Source: Zhenhengia yiwuensis
Lineage (GTDB): Bacteria; Bacillota; Clostridia; Lachnospirales; Cellulosilyticaceae
Direction of reading: 5' to 3'
DNA length: 64,000 bases
Assembly: GCF_014384995.1 (NCBI RefSeq)
Contig: NZ_JACRSY010000021.1
Location: 1-64,000 of the forward strand
Shown: one piece after another, positions 1 through 8,734 of the stretch
How positions within the stretch are numbered: position 1 is the stretch's first letter
How the letters are laid out: each line of letters begins with the position of its first letter
Position numbers and translations under genes: made by a program
Notes under the pieces: model-generated
Told to the model about the DNA's origin: nothing
The model's database searches: none
What the model saw: the letters and a program-made list of their open reading frames with translations, nothing else

Positions 1-42
1 CCTTTTGAAAAACACCAAGCTTATTTGCAGGTAGCATAAAAA

Positions 43-72
43 ACTACCACTAGATCTGAATCTAATGGTAGT
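43..72. terminator. Hairpin terminator after the copper operon
   Basis: Arms at 43-55 and 60-72 pair over about 13 bp, with one G-U-type mismatch and a 4-base loop. A-rich flank on the left and T-rich flank on the right would allow termination in both directions. It lies about 70 bases after the stop of the minus-strand cupin gene. Confidence 0.6.
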
Positions 73-140
73 AAAAAGTTTTTATTTTTTTAGTTGTCTA
101 CTTGACGGGTAGCAGTTCAGTAATTACCCTACACCTTTTT

Positions 141-536
141 TTATTCCCATTTCTCAGCATAACTTACTGATAAGAATCTAACATTTTTTTCTGCAACATA
201 AGACCCTTTTGAACCTTTAGGTATAAAACACACCTCTCCAGCCCTTATAGTCCTACTTCTACCAGCTGTAATAATTGTTAAACTTCCCTCAATTACATAA
301 TTTACTTCATCATGGTTAAGTTCAAAATAATAAGTTGAATTATTCATCTCCATTACACTACAGCCCATACTTGGACTCTCTGTAACTGTAAGTAGATCTT
401 TTGCATAAAGCATTTCAGTCTTAGGGCCTAATGATATACTATCTCTACTCCCCAATTGAACTTCTGGTAGCTTAATGGATATGATTCCATTTGGAAGTAC
501 ATGTTTTATGGGGTAAATGATCTCATTTGTATTCAT
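141..536 (-). CDS. EutQ-like cupin-domain protein
   Basis: A 131-residue single-domain cupin. The first cupin motif is seen around HDEVNYVIEG and the second around AGEVCFIPKGS, both in the C-terminal two thirds. The best family resemblance is to EutQ-type cupins of ethanolamine utilisation, but no other eut gene is present. It starts 31 bases after copZ with a clear AAGGAG site, and a terminator follows, so it reads as the last gene of the csoR-copA-copZ operon. Its biochemical role is unknown. A metal-binding or small-molecule-binding role is inferred only from the cupin fold and the operon. The cupin assignment is firm; the EutQ label is tentative. Confidence 0.75.
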   Translation of the reverse strand: MNTNEIIYPIKHVLPNGIISIKLPEVQLGSRDSISLGPKTEMLYAKDLLTVTESPSMGCSVMEMNNSTYYFELNHDEVNYVIEGSLTIITAGRSRTIRAGEVCFIPKGSKGSYVAEKNVRFLSVSYAEKWE

Positions 537-567
537 TTCATTAAGCTCCTTGATTTAAATTCTTATT

Positions 568-777
568 TTATAGATTTTCTATACTTATTACATCATAACC
601 TGCATCATCAATAGCTTCTTGTAACTGGCTATCTTCTACAGTTGTTTCTACTACTGCATATTTTTCTGCAAGGTTAACTTCTACAGAGCTTACATCATTT
701 AAACCTTCTAAGGCTTCTTGTACATGTTTTACACAATGTCCACAGCTCATGCCTTCAATCATTATTTTCTTTTTCAT
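568..777 (-). CDS. copZ: Copper chaperone CopZ (HMA domain)
   Basis: A 69-residue protein made of one heavy-metal-associated domain. The metal-binding loop GMSCGHC sits near the N-terminus with the CxxC pair that binds Cu(I). In the known family it ferries Cu(I) in the cytosol to the N-terminal domains of CopA and can deliver copper to the CsoR or CopY repressor. It starts 29 bases after the copA stop with an AAGGAG site, so it is co-transcribed with copA. Length and motif are fully typical. Confidence 0.93.
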   Translation of the reverse strand: MKKKIMIEGMSCGHCVKHVQEALEGLNDVSSVEVNLAEKYAVVETTVEDSQLQEAIDDAGYDVISIENL

Positions 778-806
778 ATCTTCTACACTCCTTTATTATT
801 AATATT

Positions 807-3230
807 TTATGCTTTAAATCTTCTTAGTCTTAATGCATTGAGTAATACAGATACAGAGCTAAAGCTCATAGCTGCTGCTGCAATCATAGGATTCATAAGT
901 GGACCACCAAATATGTGAAGAATCCCCATCGCTACTGGAATACCTAACACATTATAAGCAAAGGCCCAGAAAAGATTCTGTTTAATATTTCTAATTGTCG
1001 CTTTACTTAACTTAATGGCAGTTGGTACATCCATAAGATCACTTCTCATAAGAACAATATCTGCTGATTCAATGGCTACATCTGTACCTGAACCAATAGC
1101 AATCCCTATATCTGCCTGTGCAAGTGCTGGTGCATCATTGATCCCATCACCTACCATAGCTACTTTTCTAGAAGCACTTTGGAGCTTTTTCACTTCATTT
1201 GCCTTATCTTCTGGTAACACTTCAGCAAGTACTAAGTCAATGCCTACCTGTTTTGCAATAGCTTCTGCTGTTTTTCTATTATCACCTGTAATCATAGCCA
1301 CTTCAATGCCCATCTCTTGAAGTGTTTTAATAGCTTGCTTACTGCTTGGTTTTACAGTATCTGCTACAGCAATAATTCCTCTTAAAATACCTTGTGTCGC
1401 AATATACATTGGTGTCTTCCCTTCAGCTGCAAGCTGATCTGAAACATTCTCAAGATGACTGGTAGGAATTTGTCTTTCTACCATAAGTTTTTTATTACCT
1501 AATAAAACTTGCTGCCCATCTATTGTAACCTCAATTCCATGACCTGGAATCGCATTAAAACTTTCAATATTTTTAAAGGCTAAGCCCTTCTCCTGTGCTT
1601 CTCTTACAATGGCTTCTCCTAGTGGATGCTCTGAACCTTTCTCAGCACTTGCTGCTAGTATAAGGACTTCTTCCTTACTCATGTCATGGGTTATAACATC
1701 TGTTACTCTAGGTTTACCTTCTGTAATTGTTCCTGTTTTATCAAATACAATAGTATTAATCTTATAAGTTGTCTCAAGGGCTTCTCCGCCCTTGATCAGT
1801 ACACCATGTTCAGCACCTTTTCCCGTGCCAACCATAATAGCTGTTGGTGTAGCAAGGCCTAGGGCACAAGGACATGCAATAACTAAAACTGAAATAAAAA
1901 TGGTTAGAGCAAATACAACGCTTTCACCTGCTATAAGCCAAGCAAGTGTAGCAAGAATAGCAAGCCCAATCACAACAGGTACAAAGTAAGAAGAAATGAC
2001 GTCTGCAAGTTTAGCAATCGGTGCTTTTGAACCTTGCGCATCTTCTACTAACTTAACAATTTGTGCAAGAGCAGTATCTTTACCTACTTTTGTTGCTCTA
2101 TAACGTATAAGTCCTGTCTTATTAATACTTGCACCAATAACGGGGCTGCCTGGAAATTTCTCGACTGGAATACTTTCTCCTGTAAGCATAGATTCATCTA
2201 CAGAAGTTATTCCTTCTACTACTTCACCATCTACAGGTAATTTTTCACCTGGTTTAACAATAATAATATCGCCTACTACAACTTCTTCAAGTGGTACAAT
2301 GACCTCTTGATTATTGCGAATAACAGTAGCTGTTTTTGGAGCAAGTCCCATAAGCTTTTTAATAGCCTGTGAGGTTTTGCCTTTTGATACAGCTTCTAAA
2401 TATTTACCTAGTGTAATTAAAACTAAAATAACTGCTGCAGATTCGAAATAAAGATGCATAGCATACTCATGGTCCCCACCTGCTATCTTATAAATAGCAA
2501 ATAGACCGTATACAAAAGCTGCAAGGGTTCCTACAGCAATAAGCGAATCCATATTAGGACTAAGTTTAACTAAATTTTTAAGCCCTATTGCGTAGAACTT
2601 ATAGCCAATAAGCATAACTGGCACTGTAAGTACTAACTGAATAAGTGCAAAATTTAAACCATTTGCCATTGGATCTATAATTTCTGGAAGAGGCATCCCC
2701 ACCATATGCCCCATACTGATAATTAGTAATGGTACGGCAAAAATTAAAGAGAAGATAAAACGTTTTAAAAGTGCCTTACTTGGATCTTTTTCCTCTTTCT
2801 CCTCCTGCACTTTTCCTTCTGCCACTTTATAACCAGCTTTTTCTACTGCATTTTTAATTTGAGTGGGACTTACCTTATCTTCATCTATTGTAATCGTTAA
2901 CTTCTCAGTTGCAAAATTAACGCTGGATCTTTCTACACCTTCTAATTTACTTGTCATCTTCTCGACACGTGTTGCACAGGCTGAGCAAGTCATTCCTTCT
3001 ATATTGAAAGTATATTGCTTGGTATTTTTATGTACCTTATACCCTGCTTTTTCCACAGTCTGCTCTATCTGCTCTTTACTAAGTTTTGACTCGTCATACT
3101 TAATCATAAGCGTTTCTGTAGCAAAGTTAACACTTGCTTCTTCTACACCTTCTAATTTTTTTGTTGCCCGCTCTACTCTATTTGCACAAGCAGAACAGGC
3201 CATACCTTCTATTTTAAATGTATCTTTCAT
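807..3230 (-). CDS. copA: Copper-exporting P1B-type ATPase CopA
   Basis: An 807-residue Cu(I)-exporting ATPase of the cell membrane. Two N-terminal HMA domains carry CxxC pairs at residues 12/15 and 82/85. Membrane segments follow from about residue 155. The actuator TGE is at 350-352, the ion-channel CPC at 453-455 and the phosphorylated Asp in DKTGT at 497. The P1B-specific SEHPLG (His535-Pro536) and the hinge GDGINDAP (694-701) are both intact. The CPC motif with N-terminal CxxC domains marks Cu(I)/Ag(I) specificity. It lies between csoR (26 bases upstream) and copZ, and should be induced by copper through CsoR. Full length with nothing missing. Confidence 0.96.
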   Translation of the reverse strand: MKDTFKIEGMACSACANRVERATKKLEGVEEASVNFATETLMIKYDESKLSKEQIEQTVEKAGYKVHKNTKQYTFNIEGMTCSACATRVEKMTSKLEGVERSSVNFATEKLTITIDEDKVSPTQIKNAVEKAGYKVAEGKVQEEKEEKDPSKALLKRFIFSLIFAVPLLIISMGHMVGMPLPEIIDPMANGLNFALIQLVLTVPVMLIGYKFYAIGLKNLVKLSPNMDSLIAVGTLAAFVYGLFAIYKIAGGDHEYAMHLYFESAAVILVLITLGKYLEAVSKGKTSQAIKKLMGLAPKTATVIRNNQEVIVPLEEVVVGDIIIVKPGEKLPVDGEVVEGITSVDESMLTGESIPVEKFPGSPVIGASINKTGLIRYRATKVGKDTALAQIVKLVEDAQGSKAPIAKLADVISSYFVPVVIGLAILATLAWLIAGESVVFALTIFISVLVIACPCALGLATPTAIMVGTGKGAEHGVLIKGGEALETTYKINTIVFDKTGTITEGKPRVTDVITHDMSKEEVLILAASAEKGSEHPLGEAIVREAQEKGLAFKNIESFNAIPGHGIEVTIDGQQVLLGNKKLMVERQIPTSHLENVSDQLAAEGKTPMYIATQGILRGIIAVADTVKPSSKQAIKTLQEMGIEVAMITGDNRKTAEAIAKQVGIDLVLAEVLPEDKANEVKKLQSASRKVAMVGDGINDAPALAQADIGIAIGSGTDVAIESADIVLMRSDLMDVPTAIKLSKATIRNIKQNLFWAFAYNVLGIPVAMGILHIFGGPLMNPMIAAAAMSFSSVSVLLNALRLRRFKA

Positions 3231-3256
3231 TTAACCCCTTCCTTTCTTTTCTTTTA

Positions 3257-3523
3257 TTATTTGTTCATCATCTTCTCAAAAATACTGATAATCTCATCAA
3301 TTTTTTCATCTGCATTTTCTGTATGGCAAGCTTCTTTCACACAGTGATTAAGATGATTTTTAAGAATTAATAAGTTTGCTTTTTTTAAGAGTGACTGCAC
3401 GGCTAACATTTGATTAGATATATCCATACAGTAACGCTCATCTTCTATCATTTTAATAATGCCTTCTGTCTGACCTTTAGCTGTCTTTAAGGCTTGTAGT
3501 GCTTTTTTTCTTTCTTCGTTCAT
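3257..3523 (-). CDS. csoR: Copper-sensing repressor CsoR
   Basis: An 88-residue DUF156/CsoR-family repressor. The Cu(I) ligand set is intact: Cys32, His57 and Cys61, with the 25- and 4-residue spacing of characterised CsoR proteins. I start it at 3523, where ATG follows AGGAGG at good spacing. A longer in-frame reading to 3619 would run through the promoter and operator, so it is rejected. First gene of the operon with copA, copZ and the cupin. In the known mechanism apo-CsoR binds a GC-rich palindrome at the promoter and releases on Cu(I) binding. Such a palindrome lies just upstream. Confidence 0.93.
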   Translation of the reverse strand: MNEERKKALQALKTAKGQTEGIIKMIEDERYCMDISNQMLAVQSLLKKANLLILKNHLNHCVKEACHTENADEKIDEIISIFEKMMNK

Positions 3524-3541
3524 ATCCTCGCCTCCTATCCT

Positions 3542-3592
3542 CCCCCACAGGGGGTGTGTCTTTATATTAAAATACCTTTTATTTTTTGTCAA
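3542..3592 (-). promoter_or_regulatory. csoR operon promoter with CsoR-like operator
   Basis: On the minus strand TTGACA (3587-3592) and TAATAT (3564-3569) are separated by exactly 17 bases. A GC-rich palindrome, CCCCC-N3-GGGGG (3542-3554), lies just after the predicted transcription start and before the csoR ribosome site. CsoR operators are GC-rich dyads placed like this, so copper-relieved autorepression is likely. The promoter elements and dyad are seen; CsoR binding is inferred. Confidence 0.75.
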
Positions 3593-3601
3593 CAAAAAAA
3601 G

Positions 3602-3644
3602 ACTATTTGCTATAAACATTTTAAATATCCAAGCAAATAGCCTT
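3602..3644 (-). terminator. Terminator after the thrB remnant
   Basis: Arms about 3602-3611 and 3634-3644 pair over 11 bp with one G-U-type position. On the minus strand they are followed by seven T residues that run directly into the TTGACA of the csoR promoter. It would end transcription coming from the decayed thrB and insulate the copper operon. Confidence 0.6.
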
Positions 3645-3652
3645 TTATTTTT

Positions 3653-4062
3653 CTAATCTTTAAGTTCTTCATCAATCCAGACTTTAGCACCACCTTAGTC
3701 TGCCTGGGACATTTGTACTTACCAGTTATGTTCCATACCTGCTAAAAAGTCCACCCTCTCTCTTCTAAAGGAGACTACATTACGTACTACAACAGTCAAG
3801 GTAGGACCTGCTCCACTAAAAAAAGTTCCCTTTTTCCTACATACTTTAGCCTGGTTAAGAATCTTTTTCATATCTTTGTCATTCATAGCACCCATAGTCA
3901 TACCTCCAAGTATGGCAGGCATCGTATTATCTGGATGGCCTTCAATCTGAGCAGCCATCTGAACCAATCCTCCTTAGAGAAGAAACTATGACTTAATGCA
4001 TTGGCAATATGAATTCCTGCTACAATACATACTGCACTACTTCCAAGCTCCCTAGTGTATGA
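3653..4062 (-). pseudogene. thrB: Decayed homoserine kinase (thrB remnant)
   Basis: Remnant of a classical GHMP-family homoserine kinase. Visible are a degraded ATP-loop motif reading RELGSSAVCIVAG near 4050, then QMAAQIEGHPDN, GGMTMGAMND and the C-terminal motif FSGAGPTLTVVV, followed by a GAKVWIDEEL-like tail. There is a one-base frameshift near 3975 between SKED and LVQMAAQ, at least two in-frame stops in the last 30 codons, and no N-terminal region. The order of motifs is that of a complete enzyme, so this is decay rather than a new short protein. Only its middle, about 3719-3967, is still open. It lies close to an aspartate-family operon that carries an alternative kinase candidate. Confidence 0.85.
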
Positions 4063-4104
4063 TATGGTCTTTAAGATGCGCGCAGGTCACAAAGTAGTCT
4101 TTTA

Positions 4105-4725
4105 TTATGCTCTATCTATTTTCCCCTTAACGACAGAGAAAACTTCATCTATCATCGTATCCATATCTTTTGTACCATCTAACATAAGGGTATTGTCTTT
4201 CCCTTCTGCGTGAATCATTCTATAAGCCTCTTCCACTTTTTTGTGGAACTCATAGCCTTCTAGATCTAAACGGTTAATATCATCTACGCCTTGTTTTCTT
4301 TCCATACTCACTTCAACAGGTATATCTATAATAATGTTTAAATCTGGGTACACACCATTACATACAAAATCATTAAGCTCTCGCACTGTATCTATACCAA
4401 TTCCTCTTGCATAACCTTGATAGACAAGGGAACTAATATAAAATCTATCTGTAATCACAATTTTTCCTGCTTCCAATGCTGGGATAACTTTGCTTACTAA
4501 ATGTTCTCTTCTTGCAGAAAGATAAAGTAACAACTCCGTTCTTGCATCCACAGGGAAATTCATGATATTTTCTCTAATTGCTTCTGCTGAAGGAATACCT
4601 CCTGGTTCTCTTGTTACAACTACTTCATATCCCAAAGCTTCAAGTCTTTCTTTTACTACTTTAGCTGTAGTTGTTTTACCAGTAGCTTCCCCACCTTCTA
4701 ATGCTATAAATATACCTTTTGCCAC
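4105..4725 (-). CDS. tmk: Thymidylate kinase
   Basis: Phosphorylates dTMP to dTDP with ATP in dTTP synthesis. The P-loop GGEATGKTT is at residues 11-19, followed by TREPGG and the Asp-Arg motif in TDRFYISSLVYQG. I choose the GTG at 4725, which gives MAKGIFIALEGG and a 206-residue protein, because GAGGAGG lies 8 bases upstream. A GTG at 4752 would add nine residues but place that ribosome site inside the gene. The length is then typical for the family. It stands alone between the thrB remnant and the lysC terminator. The C-terminal lid region is somewhat divergent, but the core motifs are intact. Confidence 0.9.
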   Translation of the reverse strand: MAKGIFIALEGGEATGKTTTAKVVKERLEALGYEVVVTREPGGIPSAEAIRENIMNFPVDARTELLLYLSARREHLVSKVIPALEAGKIVITDRFYISSLVYQGYARGIGIDTVRELNDFVCNGVYPDLNIIIDIPVEVSMERKQGVDDINRLDLEGYEFHKKVEEAYRMIHAEGKDNTLMLDGTKDMDTMIDEVFSVVKGKIDRA

Positions 4726-4893
4726 ACTTAGGTCCTCCTCTAGTTCATCCACTTATCATCTATTTCTTCTACTCTATTCCCAAGTAGAACTTCTCTGCCT
4801 ATTATAAGACAACTCCCTGTAATCCGCAAATTTAATCTACAACCTTTATATGGGAAACGCTATACTTTTAATAAAATCTTAGTAAAAAAATAA

Positions 4894-4940
4894 GACAGTG
4901 GATAAAGGAATAGTCTTGTACTTTCCTTTTTCCCACTGCC
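4894..4940 (-). terminator. Terminator of the aspartate-family operon
   Basis: Arms near 4894-4909 and 4924-4939 pair over most of 14-16 bp with small mismatches. A run of seven T residues follows on the minus strand. It lies just after the lysC stop and ends the ACT-hom-apgM-lysC operon. Confidence 0.65.
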
Positions 4941-4953
4941 TGCTGCTAACCTC

Positions 4954-6162
4954 TTAATCTACAAGTTGAAAAGCATCATGAATTGCATTCATTGCTTTAT
5001 GCATATCTTTTTTATCAATAAGGATAGAAATTTTAATTTCAGATGTTGAAATCATATGTATATTAATATTTGAATCATACATTGCTTCGAACATTTTTGA
5101 AGCAACCCCTGCATTAGCTACCATGCCAGCACCTACAACAGATACTTTAGCTAAGTTTTCATTATAATCTACATCTGTAAGTCCCCATCTATCCATATGT
5201 GTAGCAACAATTTCTTTTACATCAGCAAGTGCTGTTTCCGCTACTGTAAAAGAGATATCTTTCATGCCATCACGACCAATTGATTGAAGAATAATATCTA
5301 CATTTATGCCTTTTTTTGCAAGTGTCGCGAAGATATCAAAAGCTTTACCTGGTGTATCCTCTATTCCAATAAGAGATACACGTGCAATTTCATTATCCCC
5401 TGCTACACCACTGATTAACATTCTTTCCATTTTACAAACCTCCTTAACAACTGTTCCTTCTGCTCTACTTAAACTTGATCTTACTACTAACTCTACATTG
5501 TACTTTTTAGCAAGTTCCACTGAACGGTTATGAAGTACACGTGCTCCAAGAGATGCCAGTTCTAACATCTCATCATAAGTAATCTCATCCATTTTTCTTG
5601 CACTTTTTACAATACGAGGGTCTGCTGTATAAACGCCTTCTACGTCTGTATAAATCTCACATTTATCTGCATGTAATGCTGCTGCAATCGCTACTGCCGT
5701 TGTATCAGAGCCACCGCGACCAAGTGTCGTAATATCATCAAAACGGTTCATCCCTTGGAATCCCGTTACAAGTACAATATTTTTTCTATCTAACTCACGT
5801 CTAATACGGTCTGGTTTAATCTTTTTAAGACGTGCATTCATATAAGCTGATGTAGTCATCATACCTACTTGATAAGCATTAAGTGAGATAGCTGGAAGAC
5901 CAAGTTCTGATAAAGCCATAGCCATTAAAGCTACAGATTGTTGTTCTCCTGTTGAAAGCAGCATATCCATCTCTCTCTTAGTAGGCTTACTACTAATTTC
6001 CTTAGCTTTAGCAATTAAATCATCTGTTGTATCCCCTTGGGCTGAAAGTACAACAACGACTTCATTTCCTTCTTTATAAGTTTCAGCAATCCTTTGTGCT
6101 ACGTTAAAGATTCTTTCCGTATTTGCCACAGAGCTACCACCGAATTTTTGTACGATTAACAC
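4954..6162 (-). CDS. lysC: Aspartate kinase
   Basis: Catalyses ATP-dependent phosphorylation of aspartate, the first step toward lysine, threonine and methionine. The substrate and nucleotide motif KFGGSS is at residues 6-11. TLGRGGSDTTAV lies near the middle, and the last 140 residues form two ACT domains for allosteric control. I start it at GTG 6162, right after AAGGAGG, giving 402 residues. An upstream ATG at 6195 would include the ribosome site. It is the last gene of an operon with hom and the ApgM-type proposed homoserine kinase, which points to threonine-branch flux. Which amino acid inhibits it cannot be read from sequence. Confidence 0.93.
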   Translation of the reverse strand: MLIVQKFGGSSVANTERIFNVAQRIAETYKEGNEVVVVLSAQGDTTDDLIAKAKEISSKPTKREMDMLLSTGEQQSVALMAMALSELGLPAISLNAYQVGMMTTSAYMNARLKKIKPDRIRRELDRKNIVLVTGFQGMNRFDDITTLGRGGSDTTAVAIAAALHADKCEIYTDVEGVYTADPRIVKSARKMDEITYDEMLELASLGARVLHNRSVELAKKYNVELVVRSSLSRAEGTVVKEVCKMERMLISGVAGDNEIARVSLIGIEDTPGKAFDIFATLAKKGINVDIILQSIGRDGMKDISFTVAETALADVKEIVATHMDRWGLTDVDYNENLAKVSVVGAGMVANAGVASKMFEAMYDSNINIHMISTSEIKISILIDKKDMHKAMNAIHDAFQLVD

Positions 6163-6255
6163 GTAATCTCCTCCTTCACATGGGTATAATCTCATTTCGA
6201 GTTACCCCATTATATACCCTCGTTAAACAAAAAACAATGTGTTCTGCAGAATTTT

Positions 6256-7488
6256 TTATACTAATATATTATTTTCTTTCAAAAAATGTCTCATTAATTC
6301 ATAACCATTGTTTATAAAGCTTCCCTCTTCCTTGGCATAAGTCTCATTGTAAAGCTTTTTATCACTTTTTATTGGCTTACATGTTGAATTATAAATCATA
6401 TAAGGAACAGGTTCTCCTGTATGTGTTCTTAATCTAACTGGTGTAGAATGATCCGGTAAAACTAAAAGTTTATAATCCTCGCCAGCATTTTCTAATGCCT
6501 GAATAATAGGTCCAATAATTTTACTATCAATCTGCTCAATGGCTAAAATCTTATTGTCCATTTCCCCACGATGTCCACATTCATCAGGTCCTTCTAGATG
6601 AACATAAATAAAGTCACATTCTTCTTCTAATAAGGCTTTAATAGCAGCATCTGCCTTCCCTTTATAATTAGTATGCACATTTCCTGTAGTACCTTCTACA
6701 TCAATAGAACGCATCCCTGCTCCTAAGCCAATACCTTTTATAAGGTCTACTGCTGAAATGACAGCTCCTTGTACCCCATACTTTTTATTAAACTCAGGTA
6801 GATGTGGCTTCCTTCCTTCCCCCCAAATCCAAATACTATTAGCTGGCTTAAGCCCTCTATCTCTTCGTTTCTCATTAATAGGGTGATGATTAAGCAGGTT
6901 ATAACTTGCTTTCATCATCGCCCAGATTTCGCTGCCGTGGTCTCCCTCTGGTTTATAATGACCAATGATCTGCCCTAAAATATCATGAGGAGGTGTAAGC
7001 TGAACGTTTGTACTGCCCTTTTCCCATACTAAAAGATGTCTATAACTCATTCCTGGATAAAAAGACTTTACTCGGTCTCCAAAAGCTTCTTGTACAACTT
7101 TAATAAGTATACTTGCTTCTTCAGTTGTAATTTCATCGCTACTGTAATCTAAGATTTTCTTCTCTTCGTAACATGCTTCTTCACTTAAAGTCACTAGATT
7201 CATTCTAAAGGTTACATCACTCTCTTTTAATTGAACCCCCATACTTAAAGCCTCTAATGGACTACGCCCAAAGTTATACTTTTGAGGATTATACCCTAAT
7301 ACAGCTAAATTAGCTGTATCACTTCCTTTCGCACACCCCTCCGGTATGGTATTTACAAGTCCCACTTCACTATATGGTGCTAGGGCATCCATATAAGGTG
7401 TATGTGCATACTCCATTGGTGATTTATGACCTAATTCTGCTGACCTTTCATCAGCCATTCCATCAGCCAATACCACAACATATTTCAT
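6256..7488 (-). CDS. ApgM-type proposed homoserine kinase
   Basis: A 410-residue alkaline-phosphatase-superfamily protein of the archaeal-type cofactor-independent phosphoglycerate mutase group. Metal-site motifs seen are ADGMAD near residue 8, GSDTANLAVLGY near 60, HLEGPDECGHRGE near 300 and LPDHSTPV near 345. Proteins of this subgroup that sit next to hom are classed in family databases as proposed homoserine kinases; that is recalled knowledge, not a search. Here it lies 12 bases after hom and just before lysC, while the classical thrB nearby is a pseudogene. A plain phosphoglycerate mutase role remains possible, although a gpmA is present at 46.3 kb. Confidence 0.8.
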   Translation of the reverse strand: MKYVVVLADGMADERSAELGHKSPMEYAHTPYMDALAPYSEVGLVNTIPEGCAKGSDTANLAVLGYNPQKYNFGRSPLEALSMGVQLKESDVTFRMNLVTLSEEACYEEKKILDYSSDEITTEEASILIKVVQEAFGDRVKSFYPGMSYRHLLVWEKGSTNVQLTPPHDILGQIIGHYKPEGDHGSEIWAMMKASYNLLNHHPINEKRRDRGLKPANSIWIWGEGRKPHLPEFNKKYGVQGAVISAVDLIKGIGLGAGMRSIDVEGTTGNVHTNYKGKADAAIKALLEEECDFIYVHLEGPDECGHRGEMDNKILAIEQIDSKIIGPIIQALENAGEDYKLLVLPDHSTPVRLRTHTGEPVPYMIYNSTCKPIKSDKKLYNETYAKEEGSFINNGYELMRHFLKENNILV

Positions 7489-7500
7489 TTTATCTAACCT

Positions 7501-8718
7501 CTATTTCTTTATACAAATTTTACTCATTACCTCTACATCTTTAAGCTGACCTAGCTTTTCTTGTAAAGACTTTAGTGTTTCACATGCAGTAATAAAGGCG
7601 TATTCATTTGGAGCAAGCGCAGCTACAGATTGTGTATCTTTAAAAACTTCTTCTACTATGGCTTTAATGTAGATCGGATCCCCCTTTAGTCTTACAAAAT
7701 ACTGAGCATGCTCATTTTCATTACTCTGGATCTCTAGCTTTTCTCTACTCCAAAAGCACATAATATTGGTATCTTTATGTTTTGCAGCATCTATAATATC
7801 TGCTACAACAGCGCTGGCTGTCGGGAGCTTACCTGCACCTCTTCCATAAAACATTACATCCCCAACCATATTGCCTTTTACAAGTACTGCATTGAATACA
7901 TCACTTACAGGTGCTAATGGATGATGATTTGGAATCATCATTGGTTTAACACTTGCATAAATGCCCTCTGCTTCTCTTTTGCAGCTTGCAAGAAGTTTAA
8001 TACTATAGCCCATATGACTTGCATATTCCATATCTTCTTTTTTTATCTTTGTAATACCTTGTGTATCAATATCTTTATAATCTACGTATTCACCTAATGC
8101 TAGTGAAGCTAAAATGGCTATCTTACGGCATGCATCATGTCCTTCTACATCAGCTTCTGGATTTTTCTCTGCATAACCTAGTTCCTGTGCTTCTTTAAGC
8201 ACATCTTCAAAAGTTCTGCCCTCTACCTTCATCTTAGTTAAAATAAAGTTAGTTGTACCATTTAATATACCTGTGATTTCATAAATCTCATCAGCAGTAA
8301 GTGCGCTATTGAGAGGTCTAATAATAGGGATGCCACCGCCTACACTGGCTTCAAATAGGAAATTACAATGATTTTCTTTTGCTATCTCTAAAAGTTCTGG
8401 CCCATATGCTGCTACAAGTTCTTTATTAGAAGTTACAACACTCTTGCCTTTTTCTAAGGCACCTCTTACAAAATCATATGCAGGGTGTATCCCTCCCATA
8501 GCTTCAGCTATAATATCAACTTCTTCATCGTTTAAAATCAAATTAATATCTTTTACAAATTTTTCTTTAAACGGACTCTCGTCGAAATCTCTTAAATCTA
8601 AAATATATTTCACATCAAGTGGTGTAGCTGCTTTTTTGGCAATACTTTCTGCATTAGTCATTAATACCTCTACTACACCTGATCCAACTGTACCATACCC
8701 TAAAACTGCTATTTTCAT
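7501..8718 (-). CDS. hom: Homoserine dehydrogenase
   Basis: Reduces aspartate semialdehyde to homoserine with NAD(P)H, in the cytosol. The Rossmann motif GYGTVGSGV is at residues 7-15, SNKELVAAYGPELL near 97, and the catalytic-domain signature GILNGTTNFILTKM near 150. A C-terminal ACT domain begins near residue 335 (YFVRLKGDP). The 405-residue length is normal for the ACT-bearing form, which in known enzymes is feedback-inhibited by threonine. AGGAGG precedes the start. Operon order is ACT regulator, hom, ApgM-type protein, lysC with gaps of 12-93 bases. Confidence 0.95.
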   Translation of the reverse strand: MKIAVLGYGTVGSGVVEVLMTNAESIAKKAATPLDVKYILDLRDFDESPFKEKFVKDINLILNDEEVDIIAEAMGGIHPAYDFVRGALEKGKSVVTSNKELVAAYGPELLEIAKENHCNFLFEASVGGGIPIIRPLNSALTADEIYEITGILNGTTNFILTKMKVEGRTFEDVLKEAQELGYAEKNPEADVEGHDACRKIAILASLALGEYVDYKDIDTQGITKIKKEDMEYASHMGYSIKLLASCKREAEGIYASVKPMMIPNHHPLAPVSDVFNAVLVKGNMVGDVMFYGRGAGKLPTASAVVADIIDAAKHKDTNIMCFWSREKLEIQSNENEHAQYFVRLKGDPIYIKAIVEEVFKDTQSVAALAPNEYAFITACETLKSLQEKLGQLKDVEVMSKICIKK

Positions 8719-8734
8719 TTATTACTCCTCCTTA

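Noticed and set aside
2863..3234. Plus-strand open frame opposite the copA N-terminus
   Set aside because: It mirrors the two HMA domain repeats of copA and has no protein-like motifs or translation signals.
6163..6255. Lysine riboswitch or T-box in front of lysC
   Set aside because: Only about 90 bases lie between lysC and the gene before it, with no conserved riboswitch or T-box elements; lysC is internal to an operon.
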